DNA of 64,000 nucleotides from Acidobacteriota bacterium (GTDB taxonomy: Bacteria; Acidobacteriota; Thermoanaerobaculia; Thermoanaerobaculales; Thermoanaerobaculaceae). The stretch spans positions 1 through 64,000 of the forward strand of contig PKYI01000087.1 in NCBI GenBank assembly GCA_003133645.1, written 5' to 3'. The notes beneath the pieces are model-generated. The model was not told the DNA's origin, ran no database searches, and saw nothing but the letters and a program-made list of their open reading frames with translations. Below, one piece after another: positions 18,721-26,751 of the stretch (positions are counted from its first letter, which is position 1; each line of letters opens with the position of its first letter). Position numbers and translations under genes: made by a program.

Positions 18721-19071
18721 TCACCGCATCTCGTCTCTGAACGCCTCGATTTCGCTCCTGAGTTGGTCGGCTTTCGCCTGCAGCGCACCGCCGAGGTGCG
18801 CGCGCAGGTCGGCAATGTCCGCATCGGCCTTGTCGATGTCGCGCCGGGCCGCGTCCGCGTCCGCCGTCGTGTCGGCCCCGGCGAGGCCGGCGGCGCGGCC
18901 GGCCGCCTCGAACTGCCGCCGCGCCGTGTCGAACCGCTCCTCGATGCGCTGCAGCGCCTGCTCGTCCCGCGACAGCGACGACGGGATGAGCGCGAGCCTC
19001 CCGGTGTGGACGTAGTTGTACGCGAGTAGTGCCACAACTGCGATTGCGACGAAGGCTAACAGACCCTTCAT
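18721..19071 (-). CDS. Small membrane-anchored coiled-coil protein
   Basis: A 116-residue protein with an N-terminal membrane segment (GLLAFVAIAVVALLAYNYV) and a charged helical remainder of about 85 residues, likely coiled coil (ERFDTARRQFEAAGRAAG, later DADIADLRAHLGGAL). No family recognised. It lies directly upstream of the DUF218 gene and may be functionally linked to it. Confidence 0.75.
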   Translation of the reverse strand: MKGLLAFVAIAVVALLAYNYVHTGRLALIPSSLSRDEQALQRIEERFDTARRQFEAAGRAAGLAGADTTADADAARRDIDKADADIADLRAHLGGALQAKADQLRSEIEAFRDEMR

Positions 19072-19160
19072 GGCCGCCTCCAGTTCCGCTGGTGCAGTGA
19101 GAGCCTAGAGTCCCGGCCGGAGCGCCGTCAAGGGGCGGCGCCGGCGTCGCGGCGCGCGGG

Positions 19161-20288
19161 TCAGCCGACGGAGATGCCGATCAGCCGGCCGATGCCGAAC
19201 GTGACGCCGCCGGCGGCCATCCCGATGAGGAGCTGGCGCGTCCCGGAGAAGAGGACGCCGCGGCCGGTCATCAGCGTGATGACCGCGCCGGTCGCGAAGA
19301 GCGCGAGGCCGCTGGCGGCGAGGCTGGTGACGACCGCCGTCGCGCCGGAAAGGAAAAGGAACGGGGCGACCGGGGCGATCGCGCCGCAGAAGAAGAGGAA
19401 GAACGACGTGATCGCGGCTTCCCACGCCGAACCGCCGAGCTCGGCGGGGTCGAGGCCGAGTTCCTCGCGGGTCAGGGTGTCGAGGACGTTGTCCTTGTCG
19501 GTCATCAACTTTGCGGCGAGGACGTCGGCCTCCTCGCGGCCGAGGCCCTTGGCCTGGTAGATCAGCGAGAGTTCCTCCTGCTCCTCCTCGGGCGCCTCGG
19601 CCAGCTCGTCGCGTTCGATTGCGATCTGTCGCTGGGCGAGTTCCCGGGCGCTCTGCACCGAGAGCCACTCGCCCATTGCCATCGCGCACGCGCCGGCCAG
19701 GGTGCCCGCCAGGCCGGCGACGAGGATCGCCTTGTTGGACGAGTGCGCGCCGGCCACGCCCATCACCAGGCTCAGCACCGAGACGAGGCCGTCGTTGGCG
19801 CCCAGCACGGCGGCGCGCAGGGCGTTGCCCCCGACGGCGCGGTGCCGGCCCTCGAGGCGCGCGAGCAGCCCCCCCTCCATCCCGGAGCCGCGGGCGTGCG
19901 AGATGGTGGAGAGCAGCCGCGCGTGCGAGCTCTCCACCGCCGGGAGGTTGGCGGCGAGCGCATCCGGCTGGCCGTCGTAATCGCTGCGTCCCGCTTGCTC
20001 CTTCATCGCCAGCATCGGGATCACCGACTGCGTCCCGAACCGCCGGGAGAGCCACACGATGGCGCGGGAGCGCACGCTCGGCCGGCGCGCCGGGACGCGC
20101 GCGCCCGCGTCCCGCAGCTTCCCCTCCCAGAACGCGACGTGCGCCTCCTCGGAGGCGGCGAGGCGGCGGTAGACCTCGCCGAGCTTCTCGTTCGCCTCGA
20201 TCTTCGCGATGGCGGCGTAGATCGCGGCGCTGTCGATCTCCTCTTGCCGGTTGGTCCGGAAGCGCGCGACGTCGGTTCGGGGGGCCAT
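19161..20288 (-). CDS. Rubrerythrin-like / VIT1 (CCC1) fusion, iron or manganese transporter
   Basis: A 375-residue protein. Residues 1-150 form a ferritin-like domain with carboxylate/His ligands (EEIDSAAIYAAIAKIE and ASEEAHVAFWE). Residues 160-375 are a VIT1/CCC1 membrane domain (LRAAVLGANDGLVSVLSLV, ACAMAMGEWLSVQSARE) with a cytoplasmic metal-binding insertion rich in Glu (ELAEAPEEEQEEL). Such fusions are known as membrane-bound ferritins that move iron or manganese. ATG at 20288 follows a GGAGG site. Monocistronic. Confidence 0.92.
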   Translation of the reverse strand: MAPRTDVARFRTNRQEEIDSAAIYAAIAKIEANEKLGEVYRRLAASEEAHVAFWEGKLRDAGARVPARRPSVRSRAIVWLSRRFGTQSVIPMLAMKEQAGRSDYDGQPDALAANLPAVESSHARLLSTISHARGSGMEGGLLARLEGRHRAVGGNALRAAVLGANDGLVSVLSLVMGVAGAHSSNKAILVAGLAGTLAGACAMAMGEWLSVQSARELAQRQIAIERDELAEAPEEEQEELSLIYQAKGLGREEADVLAAKLMTDKDNVLDTLTREELGLDPAELGGSAWEAAITSFFLFFCGAIAPVAPFLFLSGATAVVTSLAASGLALFATGAVITLMTGRGVLFSGTRQLLIGMAAGGVTFGIGRLIGISVG

Positions 20289-20419
20289 GACGGGGAATCC
20301 TCCGTGTGGATCGACTCTAGTCCGCCGGGGTGGTGCGCGCAAGGCACCGGCGGCGGTATCCTGGCGGCCCGCCGCAGCTCGGGCCGAAGCCGGGAGCGCG
20401 GCGGGACACGGGAGGGGTG

Positions 20420-21652
20420 ATGCCGTTTTCAGCGATCGAAGTCGAAAGGTGCCGCATGGACTTCCCCGCGCTGGTACGCGCCGAAAACGGCGTGCCGCTC
20501 GCCTTCCTTGACGGCCCTGCCGGCTCGCAGGTGCCGGAGCGCGTGATCGCCGCGGTCGCCCAGTACTACCGCACGTGCAACGCCAACACCCACGGCGCGT
20601 TCGTGACCTCGCGCGAGTCCGACGGGATGATCGCCGGCGCGCGCGCGGCGGTGGCGGCGTTCCTGGGCGCGCCGTCGTGGCGGGAGATCTCGTTCGGCGC
20701 CAACATGACGACGCTCAACTTCGCGCTCGCGCACGCCATCGGCCGGGAAATGGAAGCCGGGGACGAGGTCGTGATCACCGAACTGGACCACGAGGCCAAC
20801 CGCGGCCCATGGCTCGGCCTGCGGGAGCGCGGCGTGGTGGTGCGCGAGGTGGCGCTCCTCCCCGACGGCCGCCTCGACGCCGACGACATGCGCCGCAAGA
20901 TCACGGCGCGGACGCGCGTGGTCGCCATCGGCTACTCCTCCAACGCCCTCGGCACGGTCAACGACGTGCCCCTGGCGCGGGAGCTTGCGCGCGCGGTCGG
21001 CGCCCGGTTGGTCGTGGACGCGGTGCACTACGCGCCGCACTTCCCCCTCGACGTGGCGGCGCTCGACCCTGACTTCCTGCTGTGCTCCGCCTACAAGTTC
21101 TACGGGCCGCACGTCGGGATCCTCTACGCGCGGCCGGGCGCCCTCGATCGCTTGCGGACCGACAAGCTGCGCACGCAGGAAGACGCGGTGCCGTACCGGA
21201 TCGAGACCGGGACCCTGAACCACGCGGCGATCGCGGGGGTCAAGGCGGCGGTCGAGTACATCGCCTCGTGGGGCGAGGGCGCCACGCTGCGGGAGCGGCT
21301 CGTCTCCGCGATGACCGCGATCGGCGCGCGCGAGCACGAGCTGGCGGCGTTCTACTGGGACAGCGTGAGGAAACTGCCCGGGGTCACGGCGTGGGGGCAG
21401 GACTTCTCGTCGCCGCGCCGCGCGCCGACCATCTCGGTCACGATCGCGGGGGTGCGACCGGACGCGGCCGCCGCGGCGCTGGGCGAGAAGGGCCTGCTCG
21501 TGTGGGACGGCGACTTCTACGCGGCGCGGGCGATCGAGGTGCTCGGCCTGGCGGAGCGAGGCGGCGTGCTCCGCACCGGGATCTCGATGTACAACACCAG
21601 CGCGGAGGTCGAGCGCTTGCTCGCCGCCGTGGCGGAGCTGGCGGCACGCTGA
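20420..21652 (+). CDS. Cysteine desulfurase-like PLP enzyme (aminotransferase class V)
   Basis: A 410-residue class V PLP enzyme. The PLP lysine is in LLCSAYKFYGPHVG, the Asp preceding it in LVVDAVHYAPH, and the cofactor cradle in ISFGANMTTLNFALAHAIG. It matches the cysteine-desulfurase-like subfamily (VC1184 type), which is not the IscS/NifS group, so sulfur transfer should not be assumed. Start ATG at 20420 has GGAGG upstream. It overlaps homoserine dehydrogenase by one base (TGATG), suggesting coupling. Confidence 0.88.
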   Translation: MPFSAIEVERCRMDFPALVRAENGVPLAFLDGPAGSQVPERVIAAVAQYYRTCNANTHGAFVTSRESDGMIAGARAAVAAFLGAPSWREISFGANMTTLNFALAHAIGREMEAGDEVVITELDHEANRGPWLGLRERGVVVREVALLPDGRLDADDMRRKITARTRVVAIGYSSNALGTVNDVPLARELARAVGARLVVDAVHYAPHFPLDVAALDPDFLLCSAYKFYGPHVGILYARPGALDRLRTDKLRTQEDAVPYRIETGTLNHAAIAGVKAAVEYIASWGEGATLRERLVSAMTAIGAREHELAAFYWDSVRKLPGVTAWGQDFSSPRRAPTISVTIAGVRPDAAAAALGEKGLLVWDGDFYAARAIEVLGLAERGGVLRTGISMYNTSAEVERLLAAVAELAAR

Positions 21653-22695
21653 TGCCCCAGAGTGGTTCGATGCGGCTGCTGCTCGCCGGCTTCGGCAACG
21701 TCGGGCGGACCCTCGCCGGGATCCTCGCCGAGCGCGATGCGTACCCCGGGCTCGCGGACCTCGACGCCGCGGTGGTCGGGATCACAACGGGCTCGCACGG
21801 CGCCCTCGCCGACAGCCGCGGGATCGACCTCGCCTCCGCCCTCGTTTGGTTCCGCGAGCACCGGCGGTTCACCCCCGGGCGCCCCGACTTCGCGACGCTC
21901 GACACGGCGGGAGCGGTCGCCGGGCTCGACTACGACGTCCTCGTCGAGCTTTCGCCGCTGTCGGTGGCGGGGCGGGGCGAGCCGGCGATCACGCACGTCC
22001 GCGGGGCGCTCGAGCGCGGGCGGCACGTGGTCTCGGCGAACAAGGGGCCGCTGGCGTGGGCGTACCGGGAGCTGACGGCGCTGGCGGAGGAGCGCGGTTG
22101 CGCGCTGCTGTACGAGGCGACCGTGATGGATGGAGCGCCGGTGTTCTCGCTCGCTCGCCACGGCCTGCGCGGCAACACGATCGAGCGCATCGAGGGGGTG
22201 CTCAACTCGACGACCAACGTGATGCTCGGCGAGATGGAGCGCGGCGCGAGCCCGGCCGAGGCGGTGGCGGCCGCGCAGCGGGCGGGGGTAGCCGAGGCGG
22301 ACCCCGCCGCCGACATCGAGGGGTGGGACGCGGCGGCGAAGGTCGCGGTGCTCGCGAACGCGCTCATGGGGGCGGAGCTGACGCCGGATCAGGTCGAGCG
22401 CGAGAGCGTGGCCGCCGTCACCGTCACCCGCCTTGCCGCGGCCGGGTCGCGGGGGTGCCGGATTAAGATGGTGTGCGAGGCGTTCCGCGACGGCGGGACG
22501 GTGCGCGGCCGCGTTCGCGCCCGCGAGGTGAGGCGCGACGACCCGCTCGCTCTGGTCGAAGGGACGGGGTCGCTCATTCGCTTCGTCACCGACATCCTGG
22601 GCACGTTTACCGTCGCCGAGGAGCGGCCGGACCTGGCGACCACGGCGTACGGCGTCATCGCGGACCTGTTCGCGGTGCGTCTCAGTCGAGCTTGA
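21652..22695 (+). CDS. hom: Homoserine dehydrogenase (short form, no ACT domain)
   Basis: A 347-residue NAD(P)-dependent enzyme reducing aspartate semialdehyde to homoserine in the threonine/methionine pathway. The Rossmann loop (LLLAGFGNVGRTLAG), SANKGPLAWAYREL, the family signature region (IEGVLNSTTNVMLGEM) and the catalytic block EADPAADIEGWDAAAKVAVL are all present. The C-terminal ACT domain of feedback-inhibited forms is absent. ATG at 21652 overlaps the previous stop; ATG at 21670 is an alternative. Its last 14 nt overlap the convergent dodecin gene. Confidence 0.93.
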   Translation: MPQSGSMRLLLAGFGNVGRTLAGILAERDAYPGLADLDAAVVGITTGSHGALADSRGIDLASALVWFREHRRFTPGRPDFATLDTAGAVAGLDYDVLVELSPLSVAGRGEPAITHVRGALERGRHVVSANKGPLAWAYRELTALAEERGCALLYEATVMDGAPVFSLARHGLRGNTIERIEGVLNSTTNVMLGEMERGASPAEAVAAAQRAGVAEADPAADIEGWDAAAKVAVLANALMGAELTPDQVERESVAAVTVTRLAAAGSRGCRIKMVCEAFRDGGTVRGRVRAREVRRDDPLALVEGTGSLIRFVTDILGTFTVAEERPDLATTAYGVIADLFAVRLSRA

Positions 22696-22888
22696 AGCCG
22701 AGGTCGAGGGTGACCTGCCACTCCACCGGCTTGGCGTCGCGGACGGAGCCGCGGATCTCCTTGACCTCGAACCACGAGAGACCGCGCACCGACTGCGACG
22801 CCTTGGCCACCGCCAGCGCGACCGCGTTCTCGACGCTCTCGTCCGAACAGCCGACCACCTCGATCTTCTTGTAGACCTTGTCGCTCAT
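22682..22888 (-). CDS. Dodecin (flavin-binding)
   Basis: A 68-residue protein matching dodecins: VYKKIEVVGCSDESVENAV, the SQSVRGLSWFEVKEIRGSV stretch with the flavin-stacking Trp, and a C-terminal WQVTLDLGFKLD strand. Dodecins form 12-mers that store flavin or CoA. GAGAGG precedes the ATG at 22888. Convergent with hom and overlapping it by 14 nt. Confidence 0.93.
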   Translation of the reverse strand: MSDKVYKKIEVVGCSDESVENAVALAVAKASQSVRGLSWFEVKEIRGSVRDAKPVEWQVTLDLGFKLD

Positions 22889-22942
22889 CGTCGCCTCTCG
22901 TTCCGACCATCCGACTGTCATTGTCATGAGTCCGAGCCCAAG

Positions 22943-22972
22943 TTGCAACTGGCCGGCGCCGCGCGCTATCAT
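22943..22972 (+). promoter_or_regulatory. Candidate sigma-70 promoter for the gene at 23038
   Basis: TTGCAA (22943-22948), 18-nt spacer, TATCAT (22967-22972). This gives a leader of about 60 nt with a GGGGAGGGAAGG ribosome site before the ATG. The same TATCAT -10 with a TTGC-type -35 occurs before the tetraheme cytochrome gene at 47968. Confidence 0.55.
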
Positions 22973-23037
22973 CAATCCAACATACGAACCGGATTTCGAC
23001 GTTGACGATACCGGACAATGACGGGGAGGGAAGGGAC

Positions 23038-23835
23038 ATGGCAAGCAACACACCGCAGCCTCCGGCGCCGGTGGCACCGCCGCCGGCTCAACCCGCGGCG
23101 CCGGCGCCGCCAAAGAAGGGCATCAGCCCGCTGGTCTGGATCCTGGGCGGGTGCGGAGGGGTTCTGGTCCTGGCCGTGATCGCGTTCGCCGTGGTGGCGT
23201 ACTGGGGCGTGCACAAGTTCAAGGGATACGCCGACTCCGCCAAGAAGAACCCGGCCGTGTTCGCCGCCAAGCTCGCGGTGGCGGCCAACCCGGATCTCGA
23301 GGTCGTCTCGAGCGACGACGAGGACGGCACCGTGACGATCCGCAACAAGAAGACCGGCGAGGAGATCACGATGAACGCGGCGGACATCAAGAACGGCCGC
23401 CTGAAGTTCAGGAACGAGAAGGGGGAGGAGGTCACCTTCGAGGGCAGCGGGCAGAAGGGGAAGGAGGGCCTCCGCATCAAGTCGAGCAAGGGCACGATGG
23501 CGTTCGGCAACGTCGAAGCAGTGAAGATGCCCGCATGGGTGCCGGTCTACGCCGGGGCCAAGGTGATGGCCTCGACCAAGGAGAAGACCGAGGATGGCTT
23601 CAGTGGAACGGCCTCGTTTCAGACCAGCGACGCGGCCGCAACGGTCCTGGAGCACTACGAGAGCGAGTTGAAGACCTCCGGCTTCGAGGTCGAGAGGACC
23701 GACGCGGGTGGCATGGGCAGCCTGCACGCCAAGGCCGGGGACGGCACGCGAACGGTAGCCGTGACGGCGGTCGCCATCGGCAACCTGACGCAGGTGACGG
23801 TGGAGTACGGCGCCACGGGGGGCGCCAAGGAGTAG
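23038..23835 (+). CDS. Membrane-anchored hypothetical protein with Pro-rich N-terminus
   Basis: A 265-residue protein. Residues 2-30 are Pro/Ala-rich, then one membrane segment (LVWILGGCGGVLVLAVIAF). A repetitive beta-type region follows (GTVTIRNKKTGEEITMNAAD, LKFRNEKGEEVTFEGSG) and a folded C-terminal domain from about 165 (MPAWVPVYAGAKVMAST, FQTSDAAATVLEHYESEL). The C-terminal part resembles domains of unknown function that occur in secreted or anchored proteins. Function unknown. Confidence 0.8.
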   Translation: MASNTPQPPAPVAPPPAQPAAPAPPKKGISPLVWILGGCGGVLVLAVIAFAVVAYWGVHKFKGYADSAKKNPAVFAAKLAVAANPDLEVVSSDDEDGTVTIRNKKTGEEITMNAADIKNGRLKFRNEKGEEVTFEGSGQKGKEGLRIKSSKGTMAFGNVEAVKMPAWVPVYAGAKVMASTKEKTEDGFSGTASFQTSDAAATVLEHYESELKTSGFEVERTDAGGMGSLHAKAGDGTRTVAVTAVAIGNLTQVTVEYGATGGAKE

Positions 23836-23948
23836 CTCCTCCGGCCACCCGCGGGACCGGCAAGCAAGAGGCCACGCAGTGGAACAAGAGGCAAAGCGAC
23901 CGGCCGCAGGCGGCGGGGCAGGAGAAGACAGCTCCTCGGAGTTCCAGC

Positions 23949-24692
23949 TCAGTGCGCGACGGTGGCGAGGAGGGCGATGGCGGCCATGCCGCAGGCGGTC
24001 GCGAAGACGTCGCGCTTGCGGCAGACCGGCGTGGTCACGGCAGGGATGAGGTCGCTGGCGCCCAGGTAGAGGAAGAAACCGGCCATCGCCAGGAGCAGGC
24101 CTCCGAGCTGGTGCTCGTCGAGCTTGACGGCGAGGCCGGCGCCGAACCCCGCCGCCAGGAACGCGACGTTGCCCAGCAGCAAGCGCACCGCCGCGCGGCG
24201 GCGGTGGTGGTGGGCGAGGACGAGGGACACGGTCGTGAGCCCGTCGGCGAACTTGTGCGCGGAGAGCGCCAGGCCGACCGCGAGCGCCGTGGCGGGAGAC
24301 TCGCGCAGGGACGCCGCCAGCGCTAGCCCGTCCACGGCCGAGTGGACGAGGAGGCCGAGGGCGCCGTGCATCGCCAGCGGCGGGTGCTCGTGCTCCACGG
24401 CGGGGCACTCGGCGTCCATCGCGTGGGCGTGGGGGTGAAGCACGTGCAGCTTGTCGAGCAGGAGCGTGGCGAGGAACGCCGCGAGTACGACCAGCAGCGA
24501 GGGTCGGGCGCCGCCCGCCATCGTTTCGACTCCCTCGGGAACCAGTTCGAGCAGCGCGAGCGCGACGAGGGTCCCGGCCGAGAACGAAAGGAAGATCCGC
24601 GCGTGGCGTTCGAGGCGGAGCGGCACGGCTCCGCCCGCCAGCGTGGCGCCGACGACCACCGCCAACACCGCGCTCGCGAGGACGATCGACAT
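23949..24692 (-). CDS. ZIP-family metal transporter
   Basis: A 247-residue protein with seven to eight hydrophobic segments. The ZIP metal-site helices are visible (LLVHSAVDGLALAASL with the conserved His, and ALSAHKFADGLTTVSLV), and a His-rich loop (VLHPHAHAMDAECPAVEHEH) lies between helices 3 and 4. Likely imports Zn, Fe or Mn. The minus-strand -10 (TAGAAT) ends 6 nt before the ATG, so the mRNA may be leaderless. Divergent from the S4 gene. Confidence 0.9.
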   Translation of the reverse strand: MSIVLASAVLAVVVGATLAGGAVPLRLERHARIFLSFSAGTLVALALLELVPEGVETMAGGARPSLLVVLAAFLATLLLDKLHVLHPHAHAMDAECPAVEHEHPPLAMHGALGLLVHSAVDGLALAASLRESPATALAVGLALSAHKFADGLTTVSLVLAHHHRRRAAVRLLLGNVAFLAAGFGAGLAVKLDEHQLGGLLLAMAGFFLYLGASDLIPAVTTPVCRKRDVFATACGMAAIALLATVAH

Positions 24693-24698
24693 GCGGCG

Positions 24699-24729
24699 AT
24701 TCTAGCCGGGCCGCGGAGGCGGTTACAAT
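24699..24729. promoter_or_regulatory. Divergent -10 boxes for the ZIP and S4 genes
   Basis: Minus strand TAGAAT at 24704-24699 lies 6 nt before the ZIP ATG; plus strand TACAAT at 24724-24729 lies 6 nt before the GTG at 24736. With only 43 nt between the start codons, both transcripts would be leaderless. Confidence 0.55.
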
Positions 24730-24735
24730 CGGCGG

Positions 24736-25134
24736 GTGTCCGACCATGTCCGTCTCGACGTGTGGCTCGACGTCGCGTGCATCGCGCGGACCAGGTCGCA
24801 GGCCAAGGAGCTGTGCGACGGGGGCAAGGTGGAGGTGGCCGGGGCGCGCGCCAAGGCGCACCGGTTCGTCCAGGCGGGGGACCGGATCAACGTCACGCTC
24901 GCACCCGGCCTGACGCGCGAACTCGTCGTGCGCGAAGTGCGCGACACGCACGTCGCCAAGGCCCGGGCGCGCGAGCTCTACGAGGACGTGACCCCGCCGC
25001 CCACCCCTGAGGAGATCGAGCTCCGCAGCATCGAGCGCTTCGCGCCGCCGCCGGCGCCCGAGCGGGGGAGCGGCCGCCCGGAGAAGCGGGCGCGGCGGCA
25101 GATGGACCGCTTCCGCGGCCGCCGGGAACCCTAG
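24736..25134 (+). CDS. S4-domain RNA-binding protein (Hsp15-like)
   Basis: A 132-residue protein. The S4 fold is residues 5-60 (VRLDVWLDVACIARTRSQAK, GKVEVAGARAKAHRFVQAGD). A Pro-rich linker and a basic tail (RRQMDRFRGRR) follow. S4 proteins of this size bind rRNA or tRNA, for example Hsp15 on stalled 50S subunits. GTG start follows the -10 by 6 nt, so no ribosome-binding site is expected. The stop overlaps the convergent epimerase gene by 4 nt. Confidence 0.88.
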   Translation: MSDHVRLDVWLDVACIARTRSQAKELCDGGKVEVAGARAKAHRFVQAGDRINVTLAPGLTRELVVREVRDTHVAKARARELYEDVTPPPTPEEIELRSIERFAPPPAPERGSGRPEKRARRQMDRFRGRREP

Positions 25135-26084
25135 CCCCTCGGCTGCCGGTCCTGCCCGGCGCGCGCGGCGAACCAGGCGGCGGTGCGCGCGAGGCCGTCC
25201 TCGAGGGAAACCTGGGGCCGGACGCCGAGCTCGCCGGCGATCAGGTCGGAGGTGATCACCGACCTGCGTTGCTCGCCCGCCTTGGCCGGCCCGTGGACGG
25301 CGGGCCGGGCGACGCCAACGGCCGCGGCGAGGCGATCGTAAAGTTCGACGACCGTGCTCTCGCGCCCGGTACCCACGTTGAAGACCGCGAAGCCAGCGCG
25401 CCCGAGGACGGCCATGTCGGCGGCGACGATGTCGGCGACGAAGACGTAGTCGCGGGTCTGGAGTCCGTCGCCGTTGATCGTTGCCGCTTGCCCCGACAGC
25501 AGACGGTCGAGGAAGATCGCGACCACGCCCGCCTCGCCGTGCGGGTTCTGGCGCGGGCCGTAGACGTTGGCGTAGCGCAGCGCCACCGCGTCGAGCCCGT
25601 ACTCCGCGTGGTAGAAGTAGAGGTAGCGCTCCACCGCGAGCTTGGCCACGCCGTACGGCGAGAGCGGCCTCGCTGGGTGGGTCTCGTCGGCCGGGAAGCG
25701 TTCCTGCTCGCCGTACATCGCGCCGCCGGTGGAGGCGAAGACGACCTGGCGGAGAGCCGCCTTCCGCCCGGCATCGAGGAGGTTCAACGTGCCGAGGATG
25801 TTGATGCTGGCGTCGTTGACGGGGTCGGCCACCGAGCGGCGGACGTCCATCTGGGCGGCGTGGTGGACCAGCACCTCGACCCCCGCGTCGGCGATCAGCG
25901 CCGCGGCCTCGGGGGAGCGGATGTCGAGCTGGTGGAACTCGGCCGCGGCGGGGAGGTTCTCCTTGCGCCCGGAGGAGAGGTCGTCGACAATCACGACGCG
26001 GTGGCCCCGCGCCAGCAGCGCGTCGGCCACGTGGGAGCCGATGAAACCTGCGCCTCCGGTGACGCAAACCGTGCGAGCGATCAT
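25131..26084 (-). CDS. NAD-dependent sugar epimerase (UDP-glucose 4-epimerase-like)
   Basis: A 317-residue extended short-chain dehydrogenase. NAD loop VTGGAGFIGSHVADALL, the YxxxK catalytic pair in SPYGVAKLAVERYLYFY, and NVYGPRQNPHGEAGVV typical of UDP-sugar 4-epimerases. It likely interconverts UDP-hexoses for surface glycans. GGAGAGAGG lies upstream of the ATG. The start codon overlaps that of the divergent 3-methyladenine glycosylase gene. Confidence 0.88.
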   Translation of the reverse strand: MIARTVCVTGGAGFIGSHVADALLARGHRVVIVDDLSSGRKENLPAAAEFHQLDIRSPEAAALIADAGVEVLVHHAAQMDVRRSVADPVNDASINILGTLNLLDAGRKAALRQVVFASTGGAMYGEQERFPADETHPARPLSPYGVAKLAVERYLYFYHAEYGLDAVALRYANVYGPRQNPHGEAGVVAIFLDRLLSGQAATINGDGLQTRDYVFVADIVAADMAVLGRAGFAVFNVGTGRESTVVELYDRLAAAVGVARPAVHGPAKAGEQRRSVITSDLIAGELGVRPQVSLEDGLARTAAWFAARAGQDRQPRG

Positions 26085-26751
26085 GGCAACGCCTCTCTCC
26101 GGCCCGGAGCTGGCGGAACTCGAGCCGCTGGGGAGGCGATTCTACCAGCGCCCGACCCGCGTGGTCGCCCGCGACCTCCTGGGGAAGCTGCTCGTCCGGC
26201 GCCTGCCGGAAGGGACCGCGGCGGTCAGGATCACGGAGGTCGAAGCCTACCTCGGCGTTCGCGACCCTGCCGCCCACACCTACGGGGGAAGGCGGACGCC
26301 GCGCAACGAGACGATGTGGGGGGAGGGCGGGCGGCTTTACGTGTACTTCACGTACGGCATGCACCACTGCGCCAACGTGGTGACGCGCGCGGCGGGCGTG
26401 CCGGAAGCGGTGTTGCTGCGCGGCGCGGTGCCGGTCGCGGGGGAGGAAGTGATCGCGGCGCGCCGCGCCGGTCGCCTCGACGGGCCGGCGAAGCTCTGCC
26501 ATGGGCTTGGCATCGACCGGACGCTCGATGGTACCGACCTCACGGGCGGCGGCGGGGTTTGGCTGGCCGCGGACGCGTTCGTGTGCCGGCAGGTCTGGGT
26601 GCGCCGTCTGCCGCGCGTGGGCGTGGCTTACGCGGGCGAGGCCGCGGGCTGGCCGTTGCGCCTGCTCGTCGACCTCGGGGCGTCGGCGGCGGCGCGGGGA
26701 CGTGCGGGGCCGCGTGGTGCCGGCGCCGGAGCTGCGCCAAAAGCGCGCTGA
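26083..26751 (+). CDS. 3-methyladenine DNA glycosylase (Mpg/AAG family)
   Basis: A 222-residue base-excision repair enzyme. RVVARDLLGKLLVRRL, the catalytic-region RITEVEAYLGVRDPAAHTYG (with Glu), the product-site MYVYFTYGM-like YVYFTYGMHHCANVV, and LCHGLGIDRTLDGTDL are family landmarks. It removes alkylated purines. No clear ribosome site precedes the ATG at 26083, and its start codon overlaps the divergent epimerase start. The last 212 nt lie opposite the 3' end of rluA. Confidence 0.92.
   Translation: MATPLSGPELAELEPLGRRFYQRPTRVVARDLLGKLLVRRLPEGTAAVRITEVEAYLGVRDPAAHTYGGRRTPRNETMWGEGGRLYVYFTYGMHHCANVVTRAAGVPEAVLLRGAVPVAGEEVIAARRAGRLDGPAKLCHGLGIDRTLDGTDLTGGGGVWLAADAFVCRQVWVRRLPRVGVAYAGEAAGWPLRLLVDLGASAAARGRAGPRGAGAGAAPKAR

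Noticed and set aside
22972-26502. 1176-codon antisense open frame spanning several genes
   Set aside because: It crosses five recognisable genes on both strands and has no domain of its own.
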